Shown here piece after piece: positions 26,296-35,321 of a DNA stretch of 64,000 bases. Where the stretch lies: NCBI GenBank assembly GCA_002437305.1, contig DJOW01000017.1, positions 16,852 to 80,851 of the forward strand. The letters run 5' to 3'. Under the pieces are notes generated by a model that made no database searches, was not told the origin of the DNA, and saw only the letters and a list, made by a program, of their open reading frames with translations. Position 1 is the first letter of the stretch. Every line of letters starts with the position of its first letter. Origin of the DNA: Bacteroidales bacterium UBA6428. GTDB lineage: Bacteria; Bacteroidota; Bacteroidia; Bacteroidales; UBA932. The position numbers and the translations under genes were made by a program.

Positions 26296-27279
26296 CTAAG
26301 CCCTCCCGTATTTTTTCTGATGGAACCACCTGTCAAGCAGCGGAACCGTCGAGTTCATTATAAGAATAGCGAAGCTCACACCTTCAGGATAAGATCCGAA
26401 ATACCTGATCATCAAGGTGATGAAACCGATCCCGACACCAAAAATGATCCCGCCTTTCGTGCTCACCGGAGAAGTGACATAGTCTGTAGCCATGAAACAC
26501 GCCCCCAAAAGAAGGCCACCGGTGAGAAGGTTGAAAACAGGACCCGTGAAGCGGGCGGGGTCGGCCATCCAGAAGAGGCATGATACCACAGCCACTGTTC
26601 CAAGGATGGAAAGGGTTATCCATGGTTTTATGACCTTGCGGGCAAGCAGGTAGATGAAGCCTATCAGAATCGCGATGGCACTTGCCTCACCGGCCGACCC
26701 GCCGATGTTGGCAAACAGCATCTGAGATGCGGTAAAGCCATTCTGGGCAATCAGGTCCGAGGCGGAGAGACCTTTCATCAGCCCCTCGTTTATGATGCCC
26801 AGAGGTGTCGCCCCGGAGACCGCGTCAGCCCCGAAAAGACCACCTGGAATAGCCCAATTGGTCATGTAGGTCGGGAATGAGATGAGCAGGAACACACGAC
26901 CGGCAAGAGCCGGGTTGAACACATTTTGTCCAAGCCCGCCGAATGTCATCTTAGCGACCCCGACAGCCACCAGGGCACCGATGAAAACCACCCACCAAGG
27001 AGTAGACACCGGCAGGTTGAGCGCCAGCAGTATGCCTGTCACCGCGGCGGACCAGTCTCCGACCGTTGACGGCGCCTTAAGAAGATATTTTGTGATCAAA
27101 TACTCCAGCAAGACACAGGAGATGACGCTGACAGCCAGAACCAGCAGGGCGGCAAGGCCATAGAAGACAACCGAGACCGCTATGGCAGGAATCAAGGCAA
27201 TCACGACATCCCTCATCAAGACCGAGGTAGTGGTCTTGGAATGAATGTGCGGAGACGGTGAAACCAACAATCTTTCCAT
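26296..27279 (-). CDS. rnfD: Rnf complex subunit RnfD
   Basis: From ATG 27277-27279 the protein has 327 residues, starting MERLLVSPSPHIHSK, the usual RnfD opening. It is a multi-helix membrane subunit with a covalent FMN threonine in DAVSGATPLGII. The region GRVFLLISFPTYMTNW and the C-terminal transmembrane run match the family. The start is 4 bp beyond the rnfC stop; a longer frame would overlap rnfC and adds no conserved residues. Confidence 0.95.
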   Translation of the reverse strand: MERLLVSPSPHIHSKTTTSVLMRDVVIALIPAIAVSVVFYGLAALLVLAVSVISCVLLEYLITKYLLKAPSTVGDWSAAVTGILLALNLPVSTPWWVVFIGALVAVGVAKMTFGGLGQNVFNPALAGRVFLLISFPTYMTNWAIPGGLFGADAVSGATPLGIINEGLMKGLSASDLIAQNGFTASQMLFANIGGSAGEASAIAILIGFIYLLARKVIKPWITLSILGTVAVVSCLFWMADPARFTGPVFNLLTGGLLLGACFMATDYVTSPVSTKGGIIFGVGIGFITLMIRYFGSYPEGVSFAILIMNSTVPLLDRWFHQKKYGRA

Positions 27280-27283
27280 ATTC

Positions 27284-28681
27284 TTAAACAGTTTTTGCTT
27301 TTGCGGCTTCCGCGGCAGCCTTGGCGGCAGCCGCACGGGCCTTCATTATTCCCATGACCTGTCCCCTTGCAATGCTGATGATGTCCAGCAGCGGAATGTA
27401 GGATGGGCAGGTGTAAAGACAGCATCCGCACTGGATGCAATCCTGAACGGCGTTGGCCTCAAGTTCGTCAACCTTGCCTGCCTTGGCCAAGCGATACAGC
27501 AGGAACGGCTCCAACCCCATCGGACAGGCGTCCGCGCATTTTCCGCAACGGATGCAATGTCCCGCCTGATGCCTCTTCGTCTGCTCCTCAGTCAGGAACA
27601 GAAGTGCCCCTGTTCCCTTAAGAGTAGCGGCATCGAGATTGGCTATGGCCTTGCCCATCATCGGACCTCCGCTGATGATCTTGGCTGCATTCTCGGGAAC
27701 TCCTCCGAGATAGTCGATTATGTAGCGGAGCGGTGTTCCTACCCTGACAAGGAGGTTGGCCTGTCTTGGAAAGCACTCACCCGTCACGGTCACCGAATTG
27801 TCAATCAACGGCTTGTTCTTCTGCACCGCGTCATAGACGGCAAGAGCTGTGGCAACGTTCTGGACAACCGCGCCCACATCAATGGGCAGGCCGCCGGATT
27901 TCACCTGACGGTGCATCACAGCATCGATAAGCTGCTTCTCGCCACCCTCCGGATACTTCTTCATCAAAGGAAGCACCACGATGCCATCGAACTTCGAGGA
28001 TCTGCCCTTCAGCTCTGAAAGCACTTTCTGAATATGCTCGATCGCCTCAGGCTTGTTGTCCTCTATGGCGATGGTGGCGTCAGCGACGCCGAGAGCCTGC
28101 TTGATCAGGGCCGTTCCGACAACGACCTGCTCACCTTTCTCAAGAAGGGTCCGGAAGTCAGACGTAAGGTAAGGTTCGCATTCGCAACCATTGATGATCA
28201 GCATCTCGCACTTCTTTCCCGGGGGAGGCGTGAGCTTTACATGGGTCGGGAAAGTGGCTCCGCCAAGTCCGACGACTCCGCCGAGACGAATTTTCTCGAT
28301 GATGGATTTTCCGTCCTCTGGAATGTCAGTGATGAGGTCCTCGGAACGGTCAATGCCATCAGCCCACTCATCTCCCTCGACGGCGATCTCAATGTAAGTT
28401 TGAGTGTTGCCGGCGAGATCCTTGCGCGGGCCGATGGACTTCACTGTTCCTGAGACGGAAGAGTGGATGAACGCGGACACGAATCCGCCCGGCTCGGCGA
28501 TCGGCTGGCCGACCTTGACCTTATCACCTGCGGCGACAACCGGCTTTGCCGGAGCGCCGATGTGCTGGGAAAGGGAAATATACACGGTTCCAGGCACCGG
28601 AAGGGCCTCTATGGCGCATCCGCGCGAGATCTTGGCGTCATCCGGATGCACACCTCCGATTGAGAATGTTCTTCTAGCCAT
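27284..28681 (-). CDS. rnfC: Rnf complex subunit RnfC
   Basis: The 465-residue peripheral subunit binds NAD(H) and FMN and passes electrons to the membrane part. It has an N-terminal RnfC barrel (HIGAPAKPVVAAGDKVKVGQ), the nucleotide-binding core (VGLGGATFPTHVK) and two 4Fe-4S motifs near the end, CIRCGKCADACPMG and CIQCGCCLYTCP. A short alanine/lysine-rich tail follows. Its ATG overlaps rnfB by 8 bp. Confidence 0.96.
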   Translation of the reverse strand: MARRTFSIGGVHPDDAKISRGCAIEALPVPGTVYISLSQHIGAPAKPVVAAGDKVKVGQPIAEPGGFVSAFIHSSVSGTVKSIGPRKDLAGNTQTYIEIAVEGDEWADGIDRSEDLITDIPEDGKSIIEKIRLGGVVGLGGATFPTHVKLTPPPGKKCEMLIINGCECEPYLTSDFRTLLEKGEQVVVGTALIKQALGVADATIAIEDNKPEAIEHIQKVLSELKGRSSKFDGIVVLPLMKKYPEGGEKQLIDAVMHRQVKSGGLPIDVGAVVQNVATALAVYDAVQKNKPLIDNSVTVTGECFPRQANLLVRVGTPLRYIIDYLGGVPENAAKIISGGPMMGKAIANLDAATLKGTGALLFLTEEQTKRHQAGHCIRCGKCADACPMGLEPFLLYRLAKAGKVDELEANAVQDCIQCGCCLYTCPSYIPLLDIISIARGQVMGIMKARAAAAKAAAEAAKAKTV

Positions 28682-29597
28682 TATTCTGTTCCTCCTTCTT
28701 TACGGCCGCGGATGCAGCCTCTCTGGCCTTTTTCTGACGTTCCTGGACACGGGCCTTGACTGCGTCCTTGTCCAGAGGCTTAGGGAAGTTCACCCCGATG
28801 ATAGCGCCTGTAGGGCACATGGCCTCGCACTCCCGGCAAAGCTTGCACTTGGCGAAGTCAATGTAGGCCACATTGTTCTCGACAGTGACCGCCCCATGCG
28901 TGCAGGTTTTGGCACAGATCCCACAGCCTATGCAACCGGCCGAGCAGGCTTTCCTCACAGCCGGCCCTTTGTCCTTGTTCACACAGGAGACATAGACCCT
29001 CATTCCGCGCGGCCCTTTGGCCCTGAGTTCTATAATGGACTTAGGACAGGCCTTGACGCAGGCACCGCAGGCCGTACACCTCTCCTGGTCCACAACCGGA
29101 AGACCGGTCCGCGGATCCATCGAAAGAGCTCCGAACCGGCAGGCGGACACGCAGTCACCGCAGCCAAGGCAGCCGTAAGAGCAGCCTGTGTCTCCGGCAT
29201 AGAGAGCGGCCTTGACCTTGCATGAGGCCGCGCCGTCATATTCATTGATCCTTGGTCTGGCGGCGCAGGTGCCACCGCATCGCACCACAGCCACCATAGG
29301 CGCCTTTTCCTTTACCTCATAGCCGAGGATGGCGGCGACCTTCTTCATTGTCTCGATGCCTCCTACAGGACAATAATTGTTGTCCAGATTCGGGGCCTTC
29401 ACCGCAGCCTCGGCGAACGCGTGGCAACCGGCGAAACCACAACCGCCGCAGTTGGCGCCAGGCATGACCTTCTCCACCTCTTCGATACGCGGGTCTTCCT
29501 CCACCTTGAACCGCTGAGCGACAAGATAGAGAGCCAGCGCAAGCAGGAGGCCAAGTCCCGTGATGACTGCGATGGTCCAAATGATTGTTGTTGTCAT
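28674..29597 (-). CDS. rnfB: Rnf complex subunit RnfB
   Basis: RnfB is the ferredoxin-accepting entry of the complex. It has one N-terminal membrane helix (about residues 5-25), the 4Fe-4S domain ANCGGCGFAGCHAFAE, and several CxxCxxC ferredoxin clusters, including CTACGACVKACP, CIGCGICAKTC and CKLCRECEAMCP. The 307-residue length and extra clusters are usual for anaerobes. It is the first rnf gene and follows the RseC-like gene by 27 bp. Confidence 0.95.
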   Translation of the reverse strand: MTTTIIWTIAVITGLGLLLALALYLVAQRFKVEEDPRIEEVEKVMPGANCGGCGFAGCHAFAEAAVKAPNLDNNYCPVGGIETMKKVAAILGYEVKEKAPMVAVVRCGGTCAARPRINEYDGAASCKVKAALYAGDTGCSYGCLGCGDCVSACRFGALSMDPRTGLPVVDQERCTACGACVKACPKSIIELRAKGPRGMRVYVSCVNKDKGPAVRKACSAGCIGCGICAKTCTHGAVTVENNVAYIDFAKCKLCRECEAMCPTGAIIGVNFPKPLDKDAVKARVQERQKKAREAASAAVKKEEQNNG

Positions 29598-29624
29598 AAA
29601 GCCAAATAAAAGCTAATTAATTAG

Positions 29625-30041
29625 TTATTTCCGAACATAAAACACATACTCTTCCGCAAGGCTGCTCCTGCAGAAATAGAGTATGAGGTAATACACTGCG
29701 ATCCCTCCGATCGAAGCCAGCCCGCAGGTCAGCTCACCGAGTCCAATCGAGGACAAAGATAACACTAAAATCAATAATATCACCAAAGGAATCACATAAG
29801 AAAGCAGAACAGCCTTAAGTCCCATCTTTCCGGCAAGACAAACCTCAACCTCCTGCCCCACTGAATACGCCTGATCTCCGCGGACCGGCACCTTGACAAT
29901 CTTCCTTTTAGACTCAGAAGCTCCGCAAAGCCCCGCCGCATGGCAGGAGGCACACGCGGACTCCGAGACGATCTGGACAGTAACCGAGTCTTTTCCAACG
30001 GACACAACCTTTCCTATATGTGTGATTTCTCCAGCGGCCAT
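29625..30041 (-). CDS. RseC/MucC-family protein linked to rnf
   Basis: The 138-residue protein has an N-terminal beta-domain with a cysteine cluster (ACASCHAAGLCG) and two membrane helices (about residues 78-98 and 104-125). This is the layout of RseC/MucC proteins, which are found with rnf genes as likely assembly or electron-exit factors (the family links to SoxR reduction in enterobacteria). It starts one base after the upstream DUF3108 stop codon. Confidence 0.85.
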   Translation of the reverse strand: MAAGEITHIGKVVSVGKDSVTVQIVSESACASCHAAGLCGASESKRKIVKVPVRGDQAYSVGQEVEVCLAGKMGLKAVLLSYVIPLVILLILVLSLSSIGLGELTCGLASIGGIAVYYLILYFCRSSLAEEYVFYVRK

Positions 30042-30042
30042 G

Positions 30043-30900
30043 CTATTCGATTATTGAAGAAAATGGATTCATTAACTCCGAACAACTTCGGAGGCGTCCC
30101 TGGACCTGGCCGACCTTCAAAGGGGCCGAAAATCTTACAGGAATCCTGTTGTCGTCATCGGAGAACCAGACAAAAAGGTCAGAGTCGCCTGAGAAGACCT
30201 CTCCTGAGACCACTTCGAAACCAAACTTCAGGCATCTGACGGAACCTATTCCGTCCACACTTCTGACTTCTTTCCCCAAATAACTGAAATGCAGAGTATA
30301 GACCTCATCATCAACCGCAAAGGTCATCGGATAGTTGTGTCCTTCATCAAGCCCCGCCAGATCTATGTTGCGCAGGACATGATACATCAGCGGAATATCA
30401 TAGGTGCATTTGTCCAACGGAAGGGTCGCCGAAAACTCGCCCCTGCGGGAATTGCTCAGGGACGCCTTGATGTGCTCATCACCCGGGGTTCTGACGTAGG
30501 AATACAAGTTCGTGCATGTATATTTTCCTTCTCTGGCAAACCTAGTGAACTTCATCGGCTCAAGTCCGTCGCGGGTGAACCATGAGTCAAGATCCTCCTT
30601 GACCCGAAAGAATTTCTCGTAAAATTTCTGCGTCTTCCCCGTCAATGATGCATGAAAGACTTTTCGGCCGTTGAGGACAGTGGTGTCCAGACTTAAAGTC
30701 GCCTGGGCGACATCGGCATTGATGAGTCCCCATTTGTAGTGGATGGTGTACACAAGTTTCTCACCACCTTTGAAAGCCAGACTCTCTTCACTAAGTTTCT
30801 TCACAGGAACGCATTTCCCTTCTCCACCAGCATAGGCACACACCGATGAGAGAAAGAACATGACCGCCATGAAGGCACTGAGGAGAATTTTGCGTTTCAT
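30043..30900 (-). CDS. DUF3108 exported protein
   Basis: The protein has a signal peptide (to about residue 26) and a body matching DUF3108: FKGGEKLVYTIHYKWGLINA, VFHASLTGKTQKFYEKFF and the terminal SDDDNRIPVRFSAPL. DUF3108 proteins are periplasmic beta-rich proteins of unknown function. The ATG at 30898-30900 overlaps the dnaB stop by one base (TGATG), so the two are coupled. Confidence 0.82.
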   Translation of the reverse strand: MKRKILLSAFMAVMFFLSSVCAYAGGEGKCVPVKKLSEESLAFKGGEKLVYTIHYKWGLINADVAQATLSLDTTVLNGRKVFHASLTGKTQKFYEKFFRVKEDLDSWFTRDGLEPMKFTRFAREGKYTCTNLYSYVRTPGDEHIKASLSNSRRGEFSATLPLDKCTYDIPLMYHVLRNIDLAGLDEGHNYPMTFAVDDEVYTLHFSYLGKEVRSVDGIGSVRCLKFGFEVVSGEVFSGDSDLFVWFSDDDNRIPVRFSAPLKVGQVQGRLRSCSELMNPFSSIIE

Positions 30901-32390
30901 CAAAAATCCGTGTTATTGTCAAACTCACTGTTCATCGCCGAGTTCATGGCCGACTCCGTCCCCATGGCCTCAGCCTTGGCGGACAACGAATCACCAGGTT
31001 CGACGAAGCGGACCTGCTCGGCCTTGAACAGCATGTCAATGTCACAGACCTCACCGTTACGGTGCTTGGCAATGATGACCTGCGTCGTCTCCTTTCCATC
31101 AGGGGTCTCTCCAAGGCCGACATAGTCTGGGCGGTGAATGAAGATCACCATGTCAGCATCCTGCTCGATCGACCCGGACTCACGCAGGTCGCTCAGTTGG
31201 GGCTTCCCGTTGCCCCCGGTTCTCTTGACAGCGTCCCTGGACAACTGGGACAAGGCAATGATAGGGACATTCAACTCCTTGGCTGTCGCCTTCAATGTCC
31301 TGGAAATGGCAGCGACCTCCTGCTCGCGCATTCCGCGAAGCTCGACCGGGCCCTGCATCAGCTGAAGATAATCCACTATCACAAGTTTCACATCCTTGGA
31401 CTTGACAAGCCTCTTGATCTTGGTGCGGAACTCCATCAATGGAATGCTGGGGGTGTCATCGATGTACAACGGAGCCTTTGAAAGAGACGCAAGCCTGGTC
31501 TCCAACTGCTGCCAATCCCATGGATCAAGCTTGGTACCGCCCTTAAGCTTGTCCGCGGACAGACCCGATTCGGTAGTCATGAGCCTCATGACAAGCTGCA
31601 GCGCGGACATCTCCAAAGAAAACACAGCGACCGGCATGTGATAGTCCACGGCCGCGTTTCTGGCCAGATTAAGCGCAAATGCCGTCTTTCCTACGGACGG
31701 TCTTGCGGCAAGTATGATCAGATCGGACTTCTGCCATCCTCTCGTGACCCGGTCCAAAGAAGGGAAACCTGACGGCACGCCGCTGAGCCCGCCGGAAGCG
31801 TTCTGGTTCTTCTCGACTTCCCTCATGGCCTCGTTGATCACCGAGCCGACATCCTTGACGTCATTCTTTATACTATTCTGAATGGCGCTGTAGATCCTCG
31901 ACTGAGCCTCATCGATAAGGTTATCCACGTTGACGGAGTCGTCATATGAATCCTTGAGGATCTCATAAGATGCCGTGATGAGCTCCCTTTGGATGCTCTT
32001 CTGCTTCAGAATCCTTATGTAGTACTCGATGTGGGCCGCGGCGCCAACCTTTTCCGAAAGGCCCGCCAGAGCGACCGGACCACCGACAGCCTCAAGATTG
32101 CCTTTGCCTCGAAGCTTAGCGCTGACGGTCACAATGTCCACTGACACATGCTCGTTCACAAGCTCGCTCATCGCTTCGAAGATCATCCTGTGACGGGGAT
32201 CATAGAAGCACGATGCGGTCAACTCCTCGAGCGCCGCATCCACAGATGAAGGCTCGATCAACATGGCGCCAAGGACAGCCTCTTCGACTTCAAGAGCTTG
32301 AGGCGGTTTGTTTCCCATCTCAAGCCCAAGCGTGTCTAGATTGACTGGCCTCGCCTTCTTTTTGGTCGTCTTTCCGGGTTGGTCAGGCAT
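30900..32390 (-). CDS. dnaB: Replicative DNA helicase DnaB
   Basis: DnaB is the hexameric helicase that unwinds DNA ahead of the fork. The 496-residue protein has the N-terminal primase-interaction domain (PQALEVEEAVLGAMLIEP), the Walker A ARPSVGKTAFALN, the Walker B-like VIVDYLQLM, and the RecA-fold end SGSIEQDADMVIF with an arginine-rich end block. No intein is present. It heads a run with DUF3108, rseC-like and rnf genes. Confidence 0.97.
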   Translation of the reverse strand: MPDQPGKTTKKKARPVNLDTLGLEMGNKPPQALEVEEAVLGAMLIEPSSVDAALEELTASCFYDPRHRMIFEAMSELVNEHVSVDIVTVSAKLRGKGNLEAVGGPVALAGLSEKVGAAAHIEYYIRILKQKSIQRELITASYEILKDSYDDSVNVDNLIDEAQSRIYSAIQNSIKNDVKDVGSVINEAMREVEKNQNASGGLSGVPSGFPSLDRVTRGWQKSDLIILAARPSVGKTAFALNLARNAAVDYHMPVAVFSLEMSALQLVMRLMTTESGLSADKLKGGTKLDPWDWQQLETRLASLSKAPLYIDDTPSIPLMEFRTKIKRLVKSKDVKLVIVDYLQLMQGPVELRGMREQEVAAISRTLKATAKELNVPIIALSQLSRDAVKRTGGNGKPQLSDLRESGSIEQDADMVIFIHRPDYVGLGETPDGKETTQVIIAKHRNGEVCDIDMLFKAEQVRFVEPGDSLSAKAEAMGTESAMNSAMNSEFDNNTDF

Positions 32391-32416
32391 GTCGTCAGAA
32401 GTTAAGCGCTGATCTG

Positions 32417-33229
32417 CTATTCAAAATCGGGGTTGACAATAATTCTTCCGCAGTGCTCGCAGATGATAAGCTTCTTGTTCGAAGCGATGTCGACAAGACG
32501 CTGTGGCGTGATCGTGTTGAAACAACCTCCGCAAGAATCACCGTTATAGACAGAAACCACCGCAAGATGATTGTGCACACTCGCACGGATGCGGTCATAG
32601 GCGCTCATGGTTCTCGGATCGATCTTCTTGGCGCATTCCTCCCTGACCGCGCGAAGTTTCTTTTCCTCCTTGGAGGTAGACTCAACGATCGTGGCAAGCT
32701 CTTCCTTCTTGGCCTTGAGATCATCGCTTCTTATTGAAATGTAATCCTTCAATGATTCGATGTCAGCCTTCTTCTCAGCGATGGCGGCCTTGGTGTCGCC
32801 TATGTTCTTCTGGGCGATCTGGCGAAGAAGTCCCTGATTTTCTATCTCCTTATTGATTGAATCGTACTCACGGCTGTTGGAGATGTCGTTCAACTGCTGC
32901 TGATACTTCTCAATCTGCGTGTCACAGTCCACGATGCTCTGCCTGTTCTCAGCGATAGTCTGATTGTAGGCCTCGATGACAGCGGCATCCTGTGCCTGAC
33001 GGGCTTTCAAATCAGCGATCTCGTTCTCAAGGGCCTCGACTTCCGAAGGAAGCTCTCCGCGCATCTGCATGATCTTGTCAATCGCGGAGTCCGCTTTCTG
33101 AAGCGCGTAGAGTGTCTTAAGCTTTTCCTCGACACTGACCTCCGAGTCAGCGAAATTCTTCTGGAGAGAGACGAATGTCTCCCTCTGGTCTATCGGAGTC
33201 TCAACTTTCTTGATTTTTTTAGTTGCCAT
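32417..33229 (-). CDS. Coiled-coil protein with C4 zinc ribbon
   Basis: The 270-residue protein has a long coiled coil (about residues 30-190, heptad-rich with ALENEIADLKARQAQ) and a C-terminal zinc ribbon, CGGCFNTI ... ICEHCGRIIV, with four cysteines. This architecture is that of the CT398-like/DUF zinc-ribbon family (Pfam zf-RING_7) often placed near Nif3-like genes. It may bind nucleic acid; its function is unknown. The next gene upstream is the Nif3-like gene. Confidence 0.85.
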   Translation of the reverse strand: MATKKIKKVETPIDQRETFVSLQKNFADSEVSVEEKLKTLYALQKADSAIDKIMQMRGELPSEVEALENEIADLKARQAQDAAVIEAYNQTIAENRQSIVDCDTQIEKYQQQLNDISNSREYDSINKEIENQGLLRQIAQKNIGDTKAAIAEKKADIESLKDYISIRSDDLKAKKEELATIVESTSKEEKKLRAVREECAKKIDPRTMSAYDRIRASVHNHLAVVSVYNGDSCGGCFNTITPQRLVDIASNKKLIICEHCGRIIVNPDFE

Positions 33230-33241
33230 ATAGCTATCTGA

Positions 33242-34021
33242 CTAATAATAAAATACCGGATTACTTGTCACCAGGTTCGCACTGGTACGGATTGCAAAGT
33301 TAGGAAATTTTTTCCTTAACAGAGAAAATAATATGTCCACAATCTCCACTTCTCCCTCGAAATGACCTATGTCAATGACCATAAAATCTTTAGTGGTGAA
33401 GAAATGATGGTAGGAAATGTCTCCGCAAAGGTAGGCCTGGGCACCTGACCTGTAAGCCTTCCCGATCAGTGAGCCGCCAGAGCCTCCGCACATGGCCACA
33501 CGCCTGATCGGCAGCTCAGGGACACGCGAGCAGCGGACCACCTTAAGGCCGAATCTCGACTTGACATATTCAATGAATCCGGTCCCGTCCAGCGGATCCG
33601 GAAGGTTCCCCACAGCGCCAAGGCCATAGCCCTCAGGATTCTCGTCCAGTATCCGGACATCCTCAAGCCCCAGCCTCCTCGCCATCGCTCCGCTTACTCC
33701 ACCCAGAACCTTGTCAGCGCTTGTGTGGGCGGCGTAGACAGCCACTCCGGACGCGGCGGCCTTGAGCACAGAGAGCCCGACCGGATCATCAGGTGAAATT
33801 TTCTTAATGCCGCCGAAGATCAACGGATGATGTGTCAGAATCATGTCCGCGCCGCTCTGTACTGCCTCATCCACGAGCTCAGGCGTACAGTCAAACCCAA
33901 TCAGCAGGCCGTGCACATCCTGCTCGGGGGAACCGATTATCAAACCACTGTTGTCCCAACTTTCCTGAACGGAAAGCGGCGCGAACGCCTCGATGGCGGA
34001 AGCGATGTCCTTGACTTTCAT
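33242..34021 (-). CDS. Nif3-like dinuclear metal-centre protein
   Basis: The 259-residue protein (from ATG 34019-34021) has SWDNSGLIIG, ILTHHPLIFGG (metal-ligand histidines) and the late block VIDIGHFEGE (histidine and glutamate ligands). This is the Nif3/YbgI family, which forms a hexameric ring with a two-metal site; it is often annotated as GTP cyclohydrolase I type 2 homologue. It sits next to the zinc-ribbon gene, a pairing seen in many Bacteroidota. A GTG two codons upstream is an alternative start. Confidence 0.9.
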   Translation of the reverse strand: MKVKDIASAIEAFAPLSVQESWDNSGLIIGSPEQDVHGLLIGFDCTPELVDEAVQSGADMILTHHPLIFGGIKKISPDDPVGLSVLKAAASGVAVYAAHTSADKVLGGVSGAMARRLGLEDVRILDENPEGYGLGAVGNLPDPLDGTGFIEYVKSRFGLKVVRCSRVPELPIRRVAMCGGSGGSLIGKAYRSGAQAYLCGDISYHHFFTTKDFMVIDIGHFEGEVEIVDILFSLLRKKFPNFAIRTSANLVTSNPVFYY

Positions 34022-34023
34022 GA

Positions 34024-34350
34024 TCACAATGATTTCTTGACTTCGACAAGCTGGCGGCGTATTTCCTTGAGGCTGTCCAGGGCCTTGACCCTTCCGTCCA
34101 CTGTTTTTCTTTCAGCGGCAAGTTTCCTGGCCGCGCCCTCGAGTGTCAACCCCTGTTCCTTGACCAGCAGATGAATCTGTTTCAAGCAGTCAAGATCTTC
34201 CGCGGTAAAGAGACGATTCCCCTTAGCGTTCCTTTTTGGCTTGATGTATTTTGGAAACGAGTTGGACCAGAACCTCACCAGGGAAGTGCTCTCCCCCAAT
34301 ATCCCAGCGGCCTCTCCGATGGTATAATACAGCTTCTCCATATTGTACAT
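34024..34350 (-). CDS. MerR-family transcriptional regulator
   Basis: The 108-residue protein has the MerR winged helix: YYTIGEAAGILGESTSLVRF, followed by PKRNAKGNRLFTAEDLDCLK. A short coiled-coil tail follows, with no effector domain. Short MerR proteins of this type are common next to nif3-like genes in Bacteroidota. An internal ATG at 34341 is an alternative start. Its target is not visible. Confidence 0.88.
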   Translation of the reverse strand: MYNMEKLYYTIGEAAGILGESTSLVRFWSNSFPKYIKPKRNAKGNRLFTAEDLDCLKQIHLLVKEQGLTLEGAARKLAAERKTVDGRVKALDSLKEIRRQLVEVKKSL

Positions 34351-34355
34351 ATCTA

Positions 34356-35306
34356 TTAATCCATTGATTGTCCAGTGTTTACAGACATAAAAAGCATTCC
34401 CATATAGTCATCCGGACCCTCGGACGCAAAAAGATAATTCAAAGGATCCATCCGCAGCGTGTCCTTGAACACCTCATAGTGCAGATGAGGCGCGAACGAG
34501 TTGCCTGACATCCCCACCTGACCGATCCTTTGCCCTCGCGAGACTCTCTGGCCCTTGGAGACCCGGGTGTTCTCAAGATGAGCGTAACGGGTTATGTAGC
34601 CGTTGCCATGGTCTATAGTGACGACATTGCCAAGCCCTTTGGACGAGTGGACCACACTCTTGACCACACCATCAGCGGCGGCCACCACCGCCTCCCCTTG
34701 CTGGGAGATCAGGTCAAGCCCACCATGAAACGCCTTGGATTTGTAAAACGGGTTTATTCTCTCGCCCACAGACGCGCCCGTCCTGGCATACGAGAACCCA
34801 GGCAAAGGATTCGTCATCGGAGGAAGGGAGGCAGAACTGTCTGCGATCACTGCCATTATCCTTCTGAAATTAGCCTCGACCTTGTCCGAAATCTTTCGTA
34901 GCGTGTCCAACTTCTCTCTTGAATACTCAACAATCATCCGGTCCGGGACAGAATCGACATCTGAAAGAAAACCAGTGGAGTAGAGATTGCCAAGATCCGG
35001 AGCGTCAGAGTTGAACAGCCGCCTGTAAATCTCGTTGTCCCTGGCCTTGAGACCTTCAAGGACATCCCCCACCAATTCTTCCTTCGCGACAAGATCATTG
35101 TACATGCCGCGGTACATCTGGTTCTCTTTCTTTAGCTGGCGCTCAGAATCCGTGTTTATCACAAACGAGAAGACAACGTAATAGACAACAGCCAATGAAG
35201 CCGTCACCAAAAAGTACTTCATCGCCTTGCCAAGAACAGCCCACGCCGAATGCGTGACCTTGCGGAATTCCATCCGCGTCTTGTCAAACTCATATTTTTC
35301 CTTCAT
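34356..35306 (-). CDS. M23 family metallopeptidase (membrane-anchored)
   Basis: The 316-residue protein has one N-terminal membrane helix (about residues 28-50), a helical segment and a C-terminal LytM/M23 domain with HGGLDLISQQ and PHLHYEVF, giving the HxxxD and HxH zinc ligands. It would cleave cell-wall cross-links or act as a divisome activator. A paralogue with the same layout lies 15 bp upstream. Confidence 0.88.
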   Translation of the reverse strand: MKEKYEFDKTRMEFRKVTHSAWAVLGKAMKYFLVTASLAVVYYVVFSFVINTDSERQLKKENQMYRGMYNDLVAKEELVGDVLEGLKARDNEIYRRLFNSDAPDLGNLYSTGFLSDVDSVPDRMIVEYSREKLDTLRKISDKVEANFRRIMAVIADSSASLPPMTNPLPGFSYARTGASVGERINPFYKSKAFHGGLDLISQQGEAVVAAADGVVKSVVHSSKGLGNVVTIDHGNGYITRYAHLENTRVSKGQRVSRGQRIGQVGMSGNSFAPHLHYEVFKDTLRMDPLNYLFASEGPDDYMGMLFMSVNTGQSMD

Positions 35307-35321
35307 TCCACTTCCTCCTCA

